This document shows positions 33,723-42,695 of a stretch of 64,000 nt of DNA, in pieces. The notes under the pieces are model-generated. The model was not told where the DNA came from, searched no databases, and saw only the letters and a list, made by a program, of their open reading frames with translations. The stretch lies in the NCBI RefSeq assembly GCF_007971025.1, contig NZ_CP042436.1:3410001-3474000 (forward strand). The letters are read 5' to 3'. Position 1 is the first letter of the stretch; every line of letters starts with the position of its first letter. Source of the stretch: Mucilaginibacter ginsenosidivorans. GTDB taxonomy: Bacteria > Bacteroidota > Bacteroidia > Sphingobacteriales > Sphingobacteriaceae. The translations under genes were made by a program, and so were the position numbers.

Positions 33723-34940
33723 ATGAAAGGCACAATTTTTACTGCATTTGTATTTTTTTCGCTGGTATCAACCAGCCTGTTCGCTCAAAAAGCAACAACA
33801 TCCGAGGATTCCCTGAATAATAATATGTCAAAGAGCGCTACCACCATAGGTGGTTATGGAAACGTATTTTACCAGCGCAATTCGGCTTTGCAAACCTCGA
33901 AGATCAACCTGGAGCGTTTTGTATTGTTCACCGGCCATAAATTCAACGATAAAATTTCCTTCTTTTCCGAACTGGAAGTTGAGGACGCCAAAGTATCAGG
34001 GGGCGAAGACGGCGGCGAAGTGGCCATTGAACAAGCATACCTCAAATTCAACCTGAATGCCAATCAATACATTACCGCAGGTTTGTTCCTCCCACGCATT
34101 GGCATCCTGAACGAGAACCATTTGCCTAATACATTCAACGGCAACGAACGCAATTATGTGGAGACCTTTATCCTGCCCTCTACCTGGCGCGAATTAGGTG
34201 TCGGATTCTACGGCAGTGTTAATAACCTGCCTTTAAACTACAGCTTTGGCTTGTTCAACGGGTTAAATTCCGAAGGTTTCGAACATGGCTCCGGCATCCG
34301 CGAGGGTCGCTTTGAGGGGCGCAACGCAAGCGCAAATAACCTGGCTGTGACAGCGGCGGTGCAGTATAGCCCCGGCGATTTCAAATTCCAGGTTTCAGGC
34401 TACTACGGGGGAACTGTTGGCGTAAGCAAACGCAAAGCCGATAGTCTCGGTCTTAATTCGGGCACCTTTGGCACACCCGTGGCCATCGGCGAAGCAGATA
34501 TAATCTACGCTCACAACGGTTTTGAAGTAAGGGTTTTAGGTACGATAGTCTCGATCCCCGATGCGAATAAGATCAACCAGGCATACGCCAATAACACTCC
34601 TAAAACCGAGTATGGCGCTTACGCCGAAATTGGATATGACCTGTTGCACACCTTCAGAAATGACCATGACAAGCAACTGATCGTCTTCGTTCGTGATGAG
34701 AAGTTTAATGTGAATGCCTCTGTTCCCTCTAACGGCGTATCAGATGGCACCCTGAATCAGAACCATGTAGTGGCGGGATTTACATACCTCCCAACGCGCA
34801 ACGTTGCTATCAAAGGCGACGTGCGTTTGGTCCACACCGGCGCGCAAAACCCCGATCTGGTCATTAATCCGAGCCCCGTCGCACAACCTTACCAGCAAAA
34901 TTATAACCTGGTTAACCTGGGTGTTGCATTATCATTCTGA
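33723..34940 (+). CDS. Outer-membrane porin-like beta-barrel of the iron/redox operon
   Basis: 405 residues with a signal peptide (about 1-21, SLFA-QKA). The body is rich in alternating beta strands (ATTIGGYGNVFYQRNSALQ, DKISFFSELEVEDAKVSG, YITAGLFLPRIGILNE) and ends in ALSF with a terminal Phe, typical of outer-membrane barrels of the phosphate-selective-porin-like type. It is the first gene of a tight run: the Rieske gene begins 5 nt after its stop. It may let a ligand for the downstream imelysin/di-heme proteins cross the outer membrane. Specificity cannot be read. Confidence 0.82.
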   Translation: MKGTIFTAFVFFSLVSTSLFAQKATTSEDSLNNNMSKSATTIGGYGNVFYQRNSALQTSKINLERFVLFTGHKFNDKISFFSELEVEDAKVSGGEDGGEVAIEQAYLKFNLNANQYITAGLFLPRIGILNENHLPNTFNGNERNYVETFILPSTWRELGVGFYGSVNNLPLNYSFGLFNGLNSEGFEHGSGIREGRFEGRNASANNLAVTAAVQYSPGDFKFQVSGYYGGTVGVSKRKADSLGLNSGTFGTPVAIGEADIIYAHNGFEVRVLGTIVSIPDANKINQAYANNTPKTEYGAYAEIGYDLLHTFRNDHDKQLIVFVRDEKFNVNASVPSNGVSDGTLNQNHVVAGFTYLPTRNVAIKGDVRLVHTGAQNPDLVINPSPVAQPYQQNYNLVNLGVALSF

Positions 34941-34945
34941 CAATT

Positions 34946-35368
34946 ATGGATAGAAGAAATTTCATCAGGCAGTCGTGTACGGTATGTGTAGCGCTTGGCG
35001 CGGGTATATCGATTGCTTCGCTGTCATCGTGCGCCACGGCATCGGTGTACCAATCTGCTGTTGAATCGGGCAAGGTAGCGGTTCCGGTGTCATTATTTGC
35101 CCAAAACGATTTCCGGGTCATCCAGCCGAATAAATTCTTTTACAGCATTGGCCTGCAAAAAGAAAAGGATGGCACTTATACTGCCCTGCTGTTGAGATGC
35201 ACTCACGCCGATAACCAGCTTACATCAACCGGTAAAGGTTACCAATGCAGCCTTCATGGCAGCACGTTTGATAAAGAGGGGCGGGTTACAAAGGGCCCTG
35301 CTGAAAGATCATTGCTGAAATATCCAACCGAAATAATCGGTGACAAAATTATCATTCACTTAAGTTAA
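34946..35368 (+). CDS. Tat-exported Rieske [2Fe-2S] protein
   Basis: 140 residues. A twin-arginine start (MDRRNFIRQS) and a hydrophobic segment reach to about 30, with a possible lipobox Cys29. The Rieske cluster ligands are CTH at 85-87 and CSLH at 101-104, about 15 residues apart as expected. There is no oxygenase or bc1-type extension, so it is a stand-alone electron carrier. Position between porin and imelysin genes (5 and 4 nt gaps) implies it serves electrons to or from the di-heme protein encoded downstream. Confidence 0.9.
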   Translation: MDRRNFIRQSCTVCVALGAGISIASLSSCATASVYQSAVESGKVAVPVSLFAQNDFRVIQPNKFFYSIGLQKEKDGTYTALLLRCTHADNQLTSTGKGYQCSLHGSTFDKEGRVTKGPAERSLLKYPTEIIGDKIIIHLS

Positions 35369-35372
35369 CCCT

Positions 35373-36449
35373 ATGAAAAATATATTTATCGCAGCATTCT
35401 TCCTGGCGGTCATAGCAATGGCCGGTTGTAAAAAAGACAATACTACCAATGATCAGAACGCGACTGCCTCAACAGAGCAGAATGTCCTGACCGACTTTGC
35501 CGGCGTGCTGGTGAACCCCAATTACCAGGACATACAGGCCAAGGCATTGATCATGAACAATGCTATTATAGCCTTCAACACTGCACCTAACGATGTTAAT
35601 CTGGAAGCTATCCGCACCGCATGGAAAGATACCCGCGCTGCATGGGAACAATGCGAAGGCTTCTTGTTCGGCCCGGTTGAGGATTTTGATTACGACCCCA
35701 CGATGGACGACTGGCCGCTGAACAAAGCCGATCTTGATAATCTTATTGCCAGCGACAACCCGCTCGGCGTTGCCGACATAGAGCAATTAGGCACGACTCT
35801 AAAGGGCTTTCATGCTATTGAATATATCATATTCGGCGTTGGCGGTACACAAAAAGCAGCGGACATTACGGATCGGGATAAAGTTTACCTGGCCTCTCTT
35901 GGTCAAAGCCTTTATAATACCACTACCGAACTTCGGAATAGCTGGGACCCAACCCAATCCAATAATTTTACTGCACAGGTGATTAATGCGGGTAAAGGCA
36001 GCACAAGGTTCACTACACGTAAGGATGTTTTCCTGGCCCTGGTTGGGTCGATGGCAGATATTTGTAACGAGGTGGCCAATGAAAAAATGCAAACCCCTTT
36101 TGCGGCGCAAGATTCAACACTTGACGAGTCGTCATTTTCGCATAATTCAGTAAACGATTTCAGGAATAACATCACCGGTGTTTTGAATGCTTATAAATGC
36201 CAGTATGGTGGTGTAACGGGCCACAGTTTAAGTGAATTGGTCGCCTCGAAAAATACTTCGCTCGACAGCAGGATACAGGCGCAGATCAGCGCTGCAATAT
36301 CCTCATTCAGCGGCATAACCACTACCTATGAAAAGGCTATATACAGCCAGCAAACACAGGTAAAGAACGTCCAGGCAGCCATAAGGACCTTAAAGGAAAC
36401 GATTGAAGGGGATCTGTCTGATTTTGTTAATGTTAATATTAAGGACTGA
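35373..36449 (+). CDS. Imelysin family (M75-like) lipoprotein
   Basis: 358 residues. Lipobox MAGC (Cys19). The imelysin signature GxHxxE is present as GFHAIE at 146-151 in a helical-bundle protein, with WEQCEGFLFGPVEDF near 92-106. Imelysin proteins (IrpA, EfeO-related) are iron-regulated periplasmic or surface proteins thought to bind metal or haem; peptidase activity is doubtful. It is joined to Rieske (4 nt) and di-heme (8 nt) genes, a combination related to the IrpA plus di-heme oxidoreductase pairs of Proteobacteria. Confidence 0.9.
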   Translation: MKNIFIAAFFLAVIAMAGCKKDNTTNDQNATASTEQNVLTDFAGVLVNPNYQDIQAKALIMNNAIIAFNTAPNDVNLEAIRTAWKDTRAAWEQCEGFLFGPVEDFDYDPTMDDWPLNKADLDNLIASDNPLGVADIEQLGTTLKGFHAIEYIIFGVGGTQKAADITDRDKVYLASLGQSLYNTTTELRNSWDPTQSNNFTAQVINAGKGSTRFTTRKDVFLALVGSMADICNEVANEKMQTPFAAQDSTLDESSFSHNSVNDFRNNITGVLNAYKCQYGGVTGHSLSELVASKNTSLDSRIQAQISAAISSFSGITTTYEKAIYSQQTQVKNVQAAIRTLKETIEGDLSDFVNVNIKD

Positions 36450-36457
36450 TCTGCCGC

Positions 36458-37831
36458 GTGAAGAAGTTTAAAATAACAGGTTTTCTCGCATTGCTGGTGC
36501 TGTTTTTGGTCGAGTGCCAGAAATCAGCCGTATTTCCGGAAGATCAATATGACGAACGGCTTTCTGCTGGCGTCGCAACGGTTTTTGATGCTACTTCGAA
36601 GGCTTTCGGAGCCGCATTCCCGACACTTTCAACTTATGACGAGTACGTACATGAGAAGGGCGACCAGGTTTTCAGCCAGACATTTGTTACTGCACCGGCT
36701 CCGATACATAGTGGCCTTGGGCCCTTGTTCAACAATACATCCTGCGAATCATGCCATCATAACGACGGTATAGGTTTACCCACCGCCGGCGACAACCGTT
36801 CATCGCTGCTGATGCGGATCAGCCTGCCCGGAACGGACGAACACGGTGGCCCTGTAGCGGTGCCTGGCTACGGCTTACAGGTGCAGGACAAAGCCGCCTA
36901 TGGCAAACAGCCAGAGGCGAAGGTTAATTTGACCTACACCTATCAATCGTATTCTTTTGACGATGGCGAGGAATATAATCTCCGAACCCCTATTTACACG
37001 TTATCGAACTTGTATACACCCATATCCGGCAGTTACTTGTTATCGCCCCGGCTTGCACCGCCGATGATCGGCCTGGGTTTACTGGAAGCAGTTCCGGAAA
37101 GCGTGATAGTGGCCTACGCCGACCCGAATGACGCCAATGGCGATGGAATTAAGGGCGTGGCGAATTATGTATGGGATGTCACCACAAAGTCTATACAACT
37201 TGGCCGTTTCGGCTGGAAAGCGAATACTGCTTCCATTGTTACACAAGTGGCTACGGCCTTTAACCAGGATATGGGGCTTACAAGCACAATACTACCTGTT
37301 GAGAATAGTTACGGCCAGGCCCAGGACGATGGTCTGAAGGACGACCCGGAACTACCCGACAGCACACTTAACGCGGTTAAATTTTACGCTCAGACGCTGT
37401 CTGTGCCTGCCCGCCGCAATGTGACTGATGCGACAGTAAAACGTGGCCAGCAGCTTTTCATGCTGGCTAAATGCGGCACATGCCACAGGAAAACACTAAT
37501 TACTAGGGTCAATGTGGCTTTCCCGGCCATATCGAACCAGGTGATTCATCCGTATTCAGACCTGCTTGTGCATAATATGGGGCCCGGGCTGGCCGATAAC
37601 CGCCCCGATTTTAAAGCCGACGGCCAAAGCTGGCGAACCGCACCTTTGTGGGGCCTTGGTTTGTATGAAAAAGTAAATAATCCAGGCTATTATTTGCATG
37701 ACGGCCGTGCGCGAACCATTGTCGAAGCGATCATGTGGCACGGCGGCGAAGCGGAACAGTCAAAAGTTTATTACGCACACCTTTCCAAAACCGACAGGGA
37801 TGCTGTGCTGAAATTTTTGTACTCATTGTAA
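36458..37831 (+). CDS. Di-heme c-type oxidoreductase lipoprotein (DHOR/COG3488 type)
   Basis: 457 residues, starting at GTG 36458. Lipobox LVEC (Cys20). Two haem sites, CESCH at 96-100 and CGTCH at 339-343, with the family stretches GLGPLFNNTSCESCHHNDG, GRFGWKANTASI and YLHDGRARTIVEAIMWHGGEA. The family (DHOR, once called thiol oxidoreductase) resembles di-haem peroxidases such as MauG/CcpA. It needs Ccm-dependent haem attachment, which may explain why the operon sits inside the ccm locus. Partner proteins are encoded just upstream. A terminator follows. Confidence 0.9.
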   Translation: MKKFKITGFLALLVLFLVECQKSAVFPEDQYDERLSAGVATVFDATSKAFGAAFPTLSTYDEYVHEKGDQVFSQTFVTAPAPIHSGLGPLFNNTSCESCHHNDGIGLPTAGDNRSSLLMRISLPGTDEHGGPVAVPGYGLQVQDKAAYGKQPEAKVNLTYTYQSYSFDDGEEYNLRTPIYTLSNLYTPISGSYLLSPRLAPPMIGLGLLEAVPESVIVAYADPNDANGDGIKGVANYVWDVTTKSIQLGRFGWKANTASIVTQVATAFNQDMGLTSTILPVENSYGQAQDDGLKDDPELPDSTLNAVKFYAQTLSVPARRNVTDATVKRGQQLFMLAKCGTCHRKTLITRVNVAFPAISNQVIHPYSDLLVHNMGPGLADNRPDFKADGQSWRTAPLWGLGLYEKVNNPGYYLHDGRARTIVEAIMWHGGEAEQSKVYYAHLSKTDRDAVLKFLYSL

Positions 37832-37844
37832 ATGATTTATTACA

Positions 37845-37877
37845 GGCGCCGTGTCGATTTGCGGCGCCCTCTTCATT
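37845..37877 (+). terminator. Intrinsic terminator after the di-heme oxidoreductase gene
   Basis: A perfect 7-bp GC-rich stem GGCGCCG / CGGCGCC (37845-37851, 37862-37868) is followed by CTCTTCATTATTTATT. It lies 13 nt beyond the stop codon and ends the four-gene operon. Confidence 0.75.
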
Positions 37878-37925
37878 ATTTATTCACAATAAATACTTTT
37901 CTTCGCGTTATAAATCCCTGTAAAG

Positions 37926-37933
37926 TATTTTTG
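37926..37933 (+). promoter_or_regulatory. TAnnTTTG -7 box 4 nt before the 37938 gene
   Basis: TATTTTTG, then TTAA, then ATG at 37938. The upstream operon is terminated, so this gene needs its own promoter, and this is the only match. Confidence 0.55.
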
Positions 37934-37937
37934 TTAA

Positions 37938-39128
37938 ATGAGCGTGAAAAGGCTTATTCTGATCTTACTGCTTTTCCCATTCATAAGCCGGGCGCAAACT
38001 ACCACCATCTCAGGTAAAATTACCACTAACGTTTCGCATACCGGCATAGGTAAGGTGAGCGTTTTTTTGAGTAATTCGTCATTCGGTACAGAAACTGCTG
38101 ACGACGGTACATTCAGATTAGCAGGTGTAAAACCGGGGCAGTATACCCTGGTGGCAAGTTCTATCGGTTTCCAGGAATATACGCAGTCCGTTTTGGTCGG
38201 AAACGAACCAATAAATCTCGATATTACTTTAAATCCAAAGGTTACCCAGCTCAGGGGTGTGGTCATCAGCAGCGAGGCGGATTGGAAACGCAATTATGAA
38301 ATGTTCAGGAAGCAGTTCATTGGCGATGACGACAATGCCAAAAAGTGCGACGTGAAAAATCCCCACGAGCTGAACCTGATTTACCATGGCAAAAAGCTGC
38401 AATTAGAAGCCTGGACAAATGATTTCCTGGTGATCGAAAATAAGGCGTTGGGTTATCGTGTCAAATTCCTTGTCGATACGTTTTCTTCATCAGGTATACA
38501 GGACATTACCCAATGGCAGGGGCAGGTGGTTTTCCAGGAACTTCCGGGCAGCGTATCGCAGAAAAAAGCATGGAAACAAAAGCGTGCCGAAACCTATTAT
38601 GGGTCATCGCGTCATTTTTTACGCTCACTTTATAAAAACACATTGGGTCAGGAGGGCTTCATTGTGTATAAACTGACACGCGAGCTAAACCCTGACAGGC
38701 CGGATGAGGGTGTCATTTTACACAATATCAAAAAATTTCAGCAAAGCTTTTACCGCGATTCGTTAAATTACTGGATATCCAAACAGAATATGTCGAGGTA
38801 TTATCATGAAAACCTGATCAGGCAGCCTTTGCAGCCATACCAGGTCTGCGCCACAACAAGTCAACCCGGTATATTTCTGCTGCATTTTACAGATTGTCTT
38901 TACGTTATCTACACTCGCCGGCACGAAGAGACGGATTTTAAGGATTTGTACAGGCCCCTGGACATGGAGAATTTTGAAACAAGCATCCTAACTCTGCATG
39001 GGCCTTATGCGGTGTTTGATATGAATGGCGTAATTTTTAAAGATGTTCCATTAAGTGAGGGCACATGGTCAAAATCCAAAATAGCCGACCTGCTCCCGTT
39101 TAACTATTCACCGGAGGACGATAAATAA
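37938..39128 (+). CDS. Carboxypeptidase-like regulatory domain protein
   Basis: 396 residues with a signal peptide (about 1-19, SRAQ). Residues about 22-105 form a CarboxypepD_reg-like (beta-sandwich) domain: GKITTNVSHTGIGKVSVFLS, TADDGTFRLAGVKPGQYTL and VASSIGFQEY. The remaining 290 residues are an unassigned domain with conserved-looking KNPHELNLIYHGKKLQLEAW and FLVDTF. Such proteins are surface or periplasmic in Bacteroidota. Its own promoter suggests independent control from the porin operon. Confidence 0.75.
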   Translation: MSVKRLILILLLFPFISRAQTTTISGKITTNVSHTGIGKVSVFLSNSSFGTETADDGTFRLAGVKPGQYTLVASSIGFQEYTQSVLVGNEPINLDITLNPKVTQLRGVVISSEADWKRNYEMFRKQFIGDDDNAKKCDVKNPHELNLIYHGKKLQLEAWTNDFLVIENKALGYRVKFLVDTFSSSGIQDITQWQGQVVFQELPGSVSQKKAWKQKRAETYYGSSRHFLRSLYKNTLGQEGFIVYKLTRELNPDRPDEGVILHNIKKFQQSFYRDSLNYWISKQNMSRYYHENLIRQPLQPYQVCATTSQPGIFLLHFTDCLYVIYTRRHEETDFKDLYRPLDMENFETSILTLHGPYAVFDMNGVIFKDVPLSEGTWSKSKIADLLPFNYSPEDDK

Positions 39129-39134
39129 GCTTTT

Positions 39135-39236
39135 GAGCAGAAAGCCGAAAGTCCAAAGCTAAACGCCTTTATATTCCAACTGATTATTTTGAGCTTTCTG
39201 CTTTGGCCTTTCTGCTTTACGCTTTCTCCTTTCACC
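39135..39236. repeat. Inverted CTTTCTGC word arrays before ccmC
   Basis: GAGCAGAAAGCCGAAAG (from 39135) is followed by GAGCTTTCTGCTTTGG, CCTTTCTGCTTTACG and CTTTCTCC (39191-39230). The two parts are roughly reverse complements and can fold into a hairpin. The second part shares CTTTCTGCTTT with the array before ccmB. Confidence 0.5.
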
Positions 39237-39269
39237 TTAAAAGCGTACTTTTACAGCCTCAAATAAAGC

Positions 39270-39947
39270 ATGAAGATCATTTATCAAACCTGGTGGAAAG
39301 TATTAGCGGTAACGCTGATATTTTATACACTTATTGCCGGGTTCCTCGTTCCAGTACCTGTATTACCCATTCTGCACGAGACTATTCGCAATTTGTACTT
39401 CCACGTACCTATGTGGATAGCAATGATGTCGGTATTAACAATTTCCGTCGTCTTCAGCATTATGTATCTCAACACGGGTAAAGAAGAGTATGACCTGGCG
39501 TCGGTAGAATGTGTTAATGTAGGCTTGTTATTTTTTACACTGGGCCTGGTAACCGGCATGATGTGGGCCAGGTTTACCTGGGGCGAATTCTGGAGTGGCG
39601 ATCCCAAGCAGAATAGCGCCGCGATAGCCTTCCTGTTGTATTGCGCTTACCTGGTACTCCGCAACTCGATGGATGAGGAGCAAAAACGGGCCAAAATATC
39701 CGCCATTTACAATATTTTCGCGTTCCCGGTGATGATCGTATTGATATTCATTTTACCAAGGCTGACCGATTCCCTACACCCCGGTAACGGAGGAAACCCG
39801 GCTTTCGGCAAATACGATCTTGATAACCGTATGCGTATGGTCTTTTACCCGGCAATGGCGGGTTGGGCTATCATTTCTGTCTGGATCGCAACTATCCGCT
39901 ATCGTATACGTTTGATAGAGCATAAAAGAAATAACATAGACTTATAA
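39270..39947 (+). CDS. ccmC: Haem exporter protein CcmC
   Basis: 225 residues, six hydrophobic helices. The haem-handling loop is present: YFHVPMWIAMM near 44-55 with its His, then MMWARFTWGEFWSGDPKQNSA (Trp-rich) near 93-113, and a second His in DSLHPGNGG. CcmC binds haem at the outer face of the membrane and delivers it to CcmE. In most genomes it directly follows ccmB; here it lies 5.67 kb away. A ccmD-like gene follows after 53 nt. Confidence 0.92.
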   Translation: MKIIYQTWWKVLAVTLIFYTLIAGFLVPVPVLPILHETIRNLYFHVPMWIAMMSVLTISVVFSIMYLNTGKEEYDLASVECVNVGLLFFTLGLVTGMMWARFTWGEFWSGDPKQNSAAIAFLLYCAYLVLRNSMDEEQKRAKISAIYNIFAFPVMIVLIFILPRLTDSLHPGNGGNPAFGKYDLDNRMRMVFYPAMAGWAIISVWIATIRYRIRLIEHKRNNIDL

Positions 39948-40000
39948 TTCTGTTGTTGTACAAATAAGTTTTTTGAACCAAATTTGAACCAATATACCTG

Positions 40001-40210
40001 ATGAAAAAATTATTGATCCTTGTTTTATTGACCTTATCAAACATTGTTGTTTTTGCACAGGGAAAAGGCGGAACGGGTATGGCTGACGATTTTTACAAGT
40101 CGGGCAGGATATACGTCGTTATCGCAACGGTTGCCATAATTTTCATTGGTTTGGCCATTTACCTGTTCTCGATGGACAGGCGATTGAAAAAAATCGAAAA
40201 AGGGAATTAG
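40001..40210 (+). CDS. ccmD: CcmD-like small membrane protein
   Basis: 69 residues. Signal-like N-terminus (about 1-19, VFAQ), then MADDFYKSGRIYVVIATVAIIFIGLAIYLFS, one helix at about 35-55, and a basic end (DRRLKKIEK). Size, helix and the RIYVV stretch fit CcmD-family proteins, which hold CcmC and CcmE together. Position directly after ccmC supports this. It is followed by a promoter for gdhA. Confidence 0.8.
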   Translation: MKKLLILVLLTLSNIVVFAQGKGGTGMADDFYKSGRIYVVIATVAIIFIGLAIYLFSMDRRLKKIEKGN

Positions 40211-40288
40211 GCAAAAAAATATGCCTGTTTGGTTTAAACACGGATTTGCGGTAATTATTCAATGGTGTAGCTAAAACACTAATAATTT

Positions 40289-40296
40289 TAAATTTG
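40289..40296 (+). promoter_or_regulatory. TAnnTTTG -7 box upstream of gdhA
   Basis: TAAATTTG lies 70 nt before the gdhA ATG, implying a leader of about 65 nt. No riboswitch-like fold was recognised in it. Confidence 0.35.
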
Positions 40297-40366
40297 CAAT
40301 ATTGGTAATTTTAGTACCAAATTTGTGCACTTTTTTAAGAATCTTATAATTATTCAATTCTAAATT

Positions 40367-41803
40367 ATGGCAAATAATATTCTGCTCGCCGATGAGGAAA
40401 CCCATTTTTTCGGCGACGTATGCAAGAATTTTGACTACGCGGCGCAATTTACTAAACACGATGCCGGGCTATTAGATCAGATAAAATCATGTAACAGTGT
40501 CTACCGTTTTCGCTTCCCTATCCGCAAGGGTGATGGCTTTGAAGTAATAGACGCATGGCGCGTTGAGCACTCGCAGCACCAGTCGCCAACCAAGGGCGGT
40601 ATCCGCTACAGCGAGATGGTGAACGAGGACGAAGTAATGGCGCTTGCGGCCCTGATGACCTATAAGTGCGCTATTGTAAACGTTCCTTTCGGTGGTGCAA
40701 AGGGCGGTATCAAGATCAATCCTAAGAATTACACAGTGCAGGAGTTGGAGAATATCACCCGGCGCTATACCGTGGAATTGATCAAGAAAAACTTTATCGG
40801 CCCAAGCATCGATGTGCCTGCACCTGATTATGGGTCGGGCGAGCGCGAGATGAGCTGGATAGCTGATACCTATGCAACCATGAACCCCGGCCAGTTAGAC
40901 GCCATGGGCGCAGTAACCGGCAAACCCATTGCCCTGCACGGCATAGCCGGCCGCCGCGAGGCAACGGGCCGTGGCGTAGCTATCGCAATCCGCGAATGTG
41001 TGAGCGTGGCTGAGGATATGAAGAGGATAGGGCTCACAACAGGTATATCGGGTAAACGGGTTATTGTGCAGGGCCTTGGTAATGTAGGTTATCACTCGGC
41101 GAAATTCCTTGCCGAGTTTGGAGCTACCATTGTGGGGCTTTGCGAATTTGAAGGCGCTATTTACAATGCGGATGGACTGGATGTCGAAGCTGTATTTCAG
41201 CATCGCAAAAGTACCGGTTCGATTTTGGGCTATGCAGGTGCTGCAATCGAATTCAAGAACTCGATGGAAGGGCTGGAGCAGGATTGCGATATCCTGGTAC
41301 CCGCTGCGCTGGAAAACCAGATAACTGACGCCAATGTTAAAAACATCAAGGCAAAAATAATCGCCGAAGGTGCCAACGGGCCGACGTCTCCAGATGCGGA
41401 AACAGTTTTCTACGCCAAAGGGGGCCTGATCATCCCGGATATGTATGCCAACGCCGGTGGTGTTACGGTATCCTACTTCGAGTGGTTGAAAAACCTTTCG
41501 CATGTTGCGTTCGGCCGGATGAACCGTCGTTTTGAGGAAACTGCCAATACCAACCTGGTAAATATGGTTGAAGGTATAACAGGCGTGGCATTGACCCCTA
41601 TGCAGCGGTCTACGATCATCAAAGGAGCGTCTGAACTTGAACTGGTAAATTCAGGATTGGAAGATACCATGATCAGATCGTATCACGAGATCAGGGAAAC
41701 TTATAGTAATACTGAAAAAATAGATACGCTGCGCACCGCAGCTTTTGTAGGGGCCATCAATAAAATAGCCGTATCCTATAAAAACCTGGGCGTTTGGCCG
41801 TGA
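40367..41803 (+). CDS. gdhA: Glutamate dehydrogenase (Glu/Leu/Phe/Val dehydrogenase family)
   Basis: 478 residues. The catalytic Lys sites are in PTKGGIRY (74-81) and [13 protein letters not shown] (107-119); the Rossmann domain has [15 protein letters not shown]. The overall arrangement ([18 protein letters not shown], then [20 protein letters not shown]) is that of NAD-type glutamate dehydrogenases of the animal/archaeal-like group. It interconverts glutamate and 2-oxoglutarate plus ammonia. It interrupts the ccm locus between ccmD and ccmE and ends in a strong terminator. Confidence 0.93.
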   Translation: MANNILLADEETHFFGDVCKNFDYAAQFTKHDAGLLDQIKSCNSVYRFRFPIRKGDGFEVIDAWRVEHSQHQSPTKGGIRYSEMVNEDEVMALAALMTYKCAIVNVPFGGAKGGIKINPKNYTVQELENITRRYTVELIKKNFIGPSIDVPAPDYGSGEREMSWIADTYATMNPGQLDAMGAVTGKPIALHGIAGRREATGRGVAIAIRECVSVAEDMKRIGLTTGISGKRVIVQGLGNVGYHSAKFLAEFGATIVGLCEFEGAIYNADGLDVEAVFQHRKSTGSILGYAGAAIEFKNSMEGLEQDCDILVPAALENQITDANVKNIKAKIIAEGANGPTSPDAETVFYAKGGLIIPDMYANAGGVTVSYFEWLKNLSHVAFGRMNRRFEETANTNLVNMVEGITGVALTPMQRSTIIKGASELELVNSGLEDTMIRSYHEIRETYSNTEKIDTLRTAAFVGAINKIAVSYKNLGVWP

Positions 41804-41827
41804 TGGTATTCAAAACAGAAAAAGGAG

Positions 41828-41854
41828 AGGCGGGTATTATATCCGCCTTTTTTT
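41828..41854 (+). terminator. Intrinsic terminator of gdhA
   Basis: The stem AGGCGG / CCGCCT (41828-41833, 41843-41848) with a 9-nt loop is followed by a run of seven T. The rest of the intergenic stretch to 42088 is AT-rich with no gene or clear signal other than a TATAGTTTG near 42067. Confidence 0.88.
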
Positions 41855-42088
41855 GTTGATATATTTTTAGAAATATGATTTAAAAGAGTTTTTGATTTAT
41901 TAAACATAATTTAATATCAGTAACTTACGCTGTCTTTCCTTATCAGTGGATAAAATAAAATGACCAATTATAAAACATCATTGTTTATAAGTTTCACAGC
42001 TAAGCTCAGATTAGGCCGCAATTATACCCCGGTTGTGGCTTTAGTGGGCGTAATTGATAAATTATTTATAGTTTGCATCTAATTATAC

Positions 42089-42628
42089 ATGGAGCGACGA
42101 AGAAGATCAAGGCGAACAAACAGAACAAGCAGAAATGTTAGGAAGGTTTTAAAGAAGATCAAGCCGGTGTGGATCATAAAAGCGATCCTCTACGGCCTGG
42201 GTATCTATTGCTTTTTCTATTGCAAAAGGGAATATGCCGCTACGCTCGTCAGTTTTCAGACAGTCGTGGTAACCGGTATAATTTCGGGCCTTATATTATC
42301 TTTTATTATCGAGCGCCAGTTTAAATATTATCTCTTTTCTATCATATTATTCGGAAGCTTGTTTATGGCGGTGTTGTTCAAAATTAACCGCAGTTTCGCC
42401 AGCAGCAGGGAAGAAAAGATAAAGGCGCAGATATTAAACAAGGCTGTTAAGTCGGCCAAGACCGAAGGCTCGAGGGTTAATATTGAATACGACGATTTTA
42501 GTAAGGATATTGATATTGAGCGCATACAGGAATACCTGATGGGCCCGTCAGATTATATCATTCTAACCGCACACAAAGGAGGCCTTGGATACTATATAAT
42601 TACATACAAGGAACTTGTCGATCAATAG
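42089..42628 (+). CDS. Membrane protein of unknown function with Arg-rich N-terminus
   Basis: 179 residues. The first 28 residues are very basic (MERRRRSRRTNRTSRNVRK), then three hydrophobic helices (about 30-47, 55-72 and 78-95), then a soluble domain of about 85 residues ending HKGGLGYYIITYKEL. The basic start predicts a cytoplasmic N-terminus, perhaps contacting phospholipid or nucleic acid. No family recognised. It lies between gdhA and ccmE with its own spacing on both sides. Confidence 0.7.
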   Translation: MERRRRSRRTNRTSRNVRKVLKKIKPVWIIKAILYGLGIYCFFYCKREYAATLVSFQTVVVTGIISGLILSFIIERQFKYYLFSIILFGSLFMAVLFKINRSFASSREEKIKAQILNKAVKSAKTEGSRVNIEYDDFSKDIDIERIQEYLMGPSDYIILTAHKGGLGYYIITYKELVDQ

Positions 42629-42673
42629 GTACTCCTCCCGCAATCATCACCTTTTGCCTCCTGTTGCTAATTC

Positions 42674-42694
42674 TTTAAATTGATTCTAAATAAG
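42674..42694. promoter_or_regulatory. CTTATTTAGA-type operator before ccmE
   Basis: The minus strand reads CTTATTTAGAATCAATTTAA(A), 18 of 21 positions identical to the site at 33646-33666 before the porin operon. It lies 100 nt before the ccmE ATG, upstream of a tandem palindrome. A shared regulator is likely. Confidence 0.6.
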
Positions 42695-42695
42695 A

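Noticed and set aside
40895..41503. 202-codon frame antisense to gdhA
   Set aside because: Fully inside a well-conserved dehydrogenase; no start signal or family motifs.
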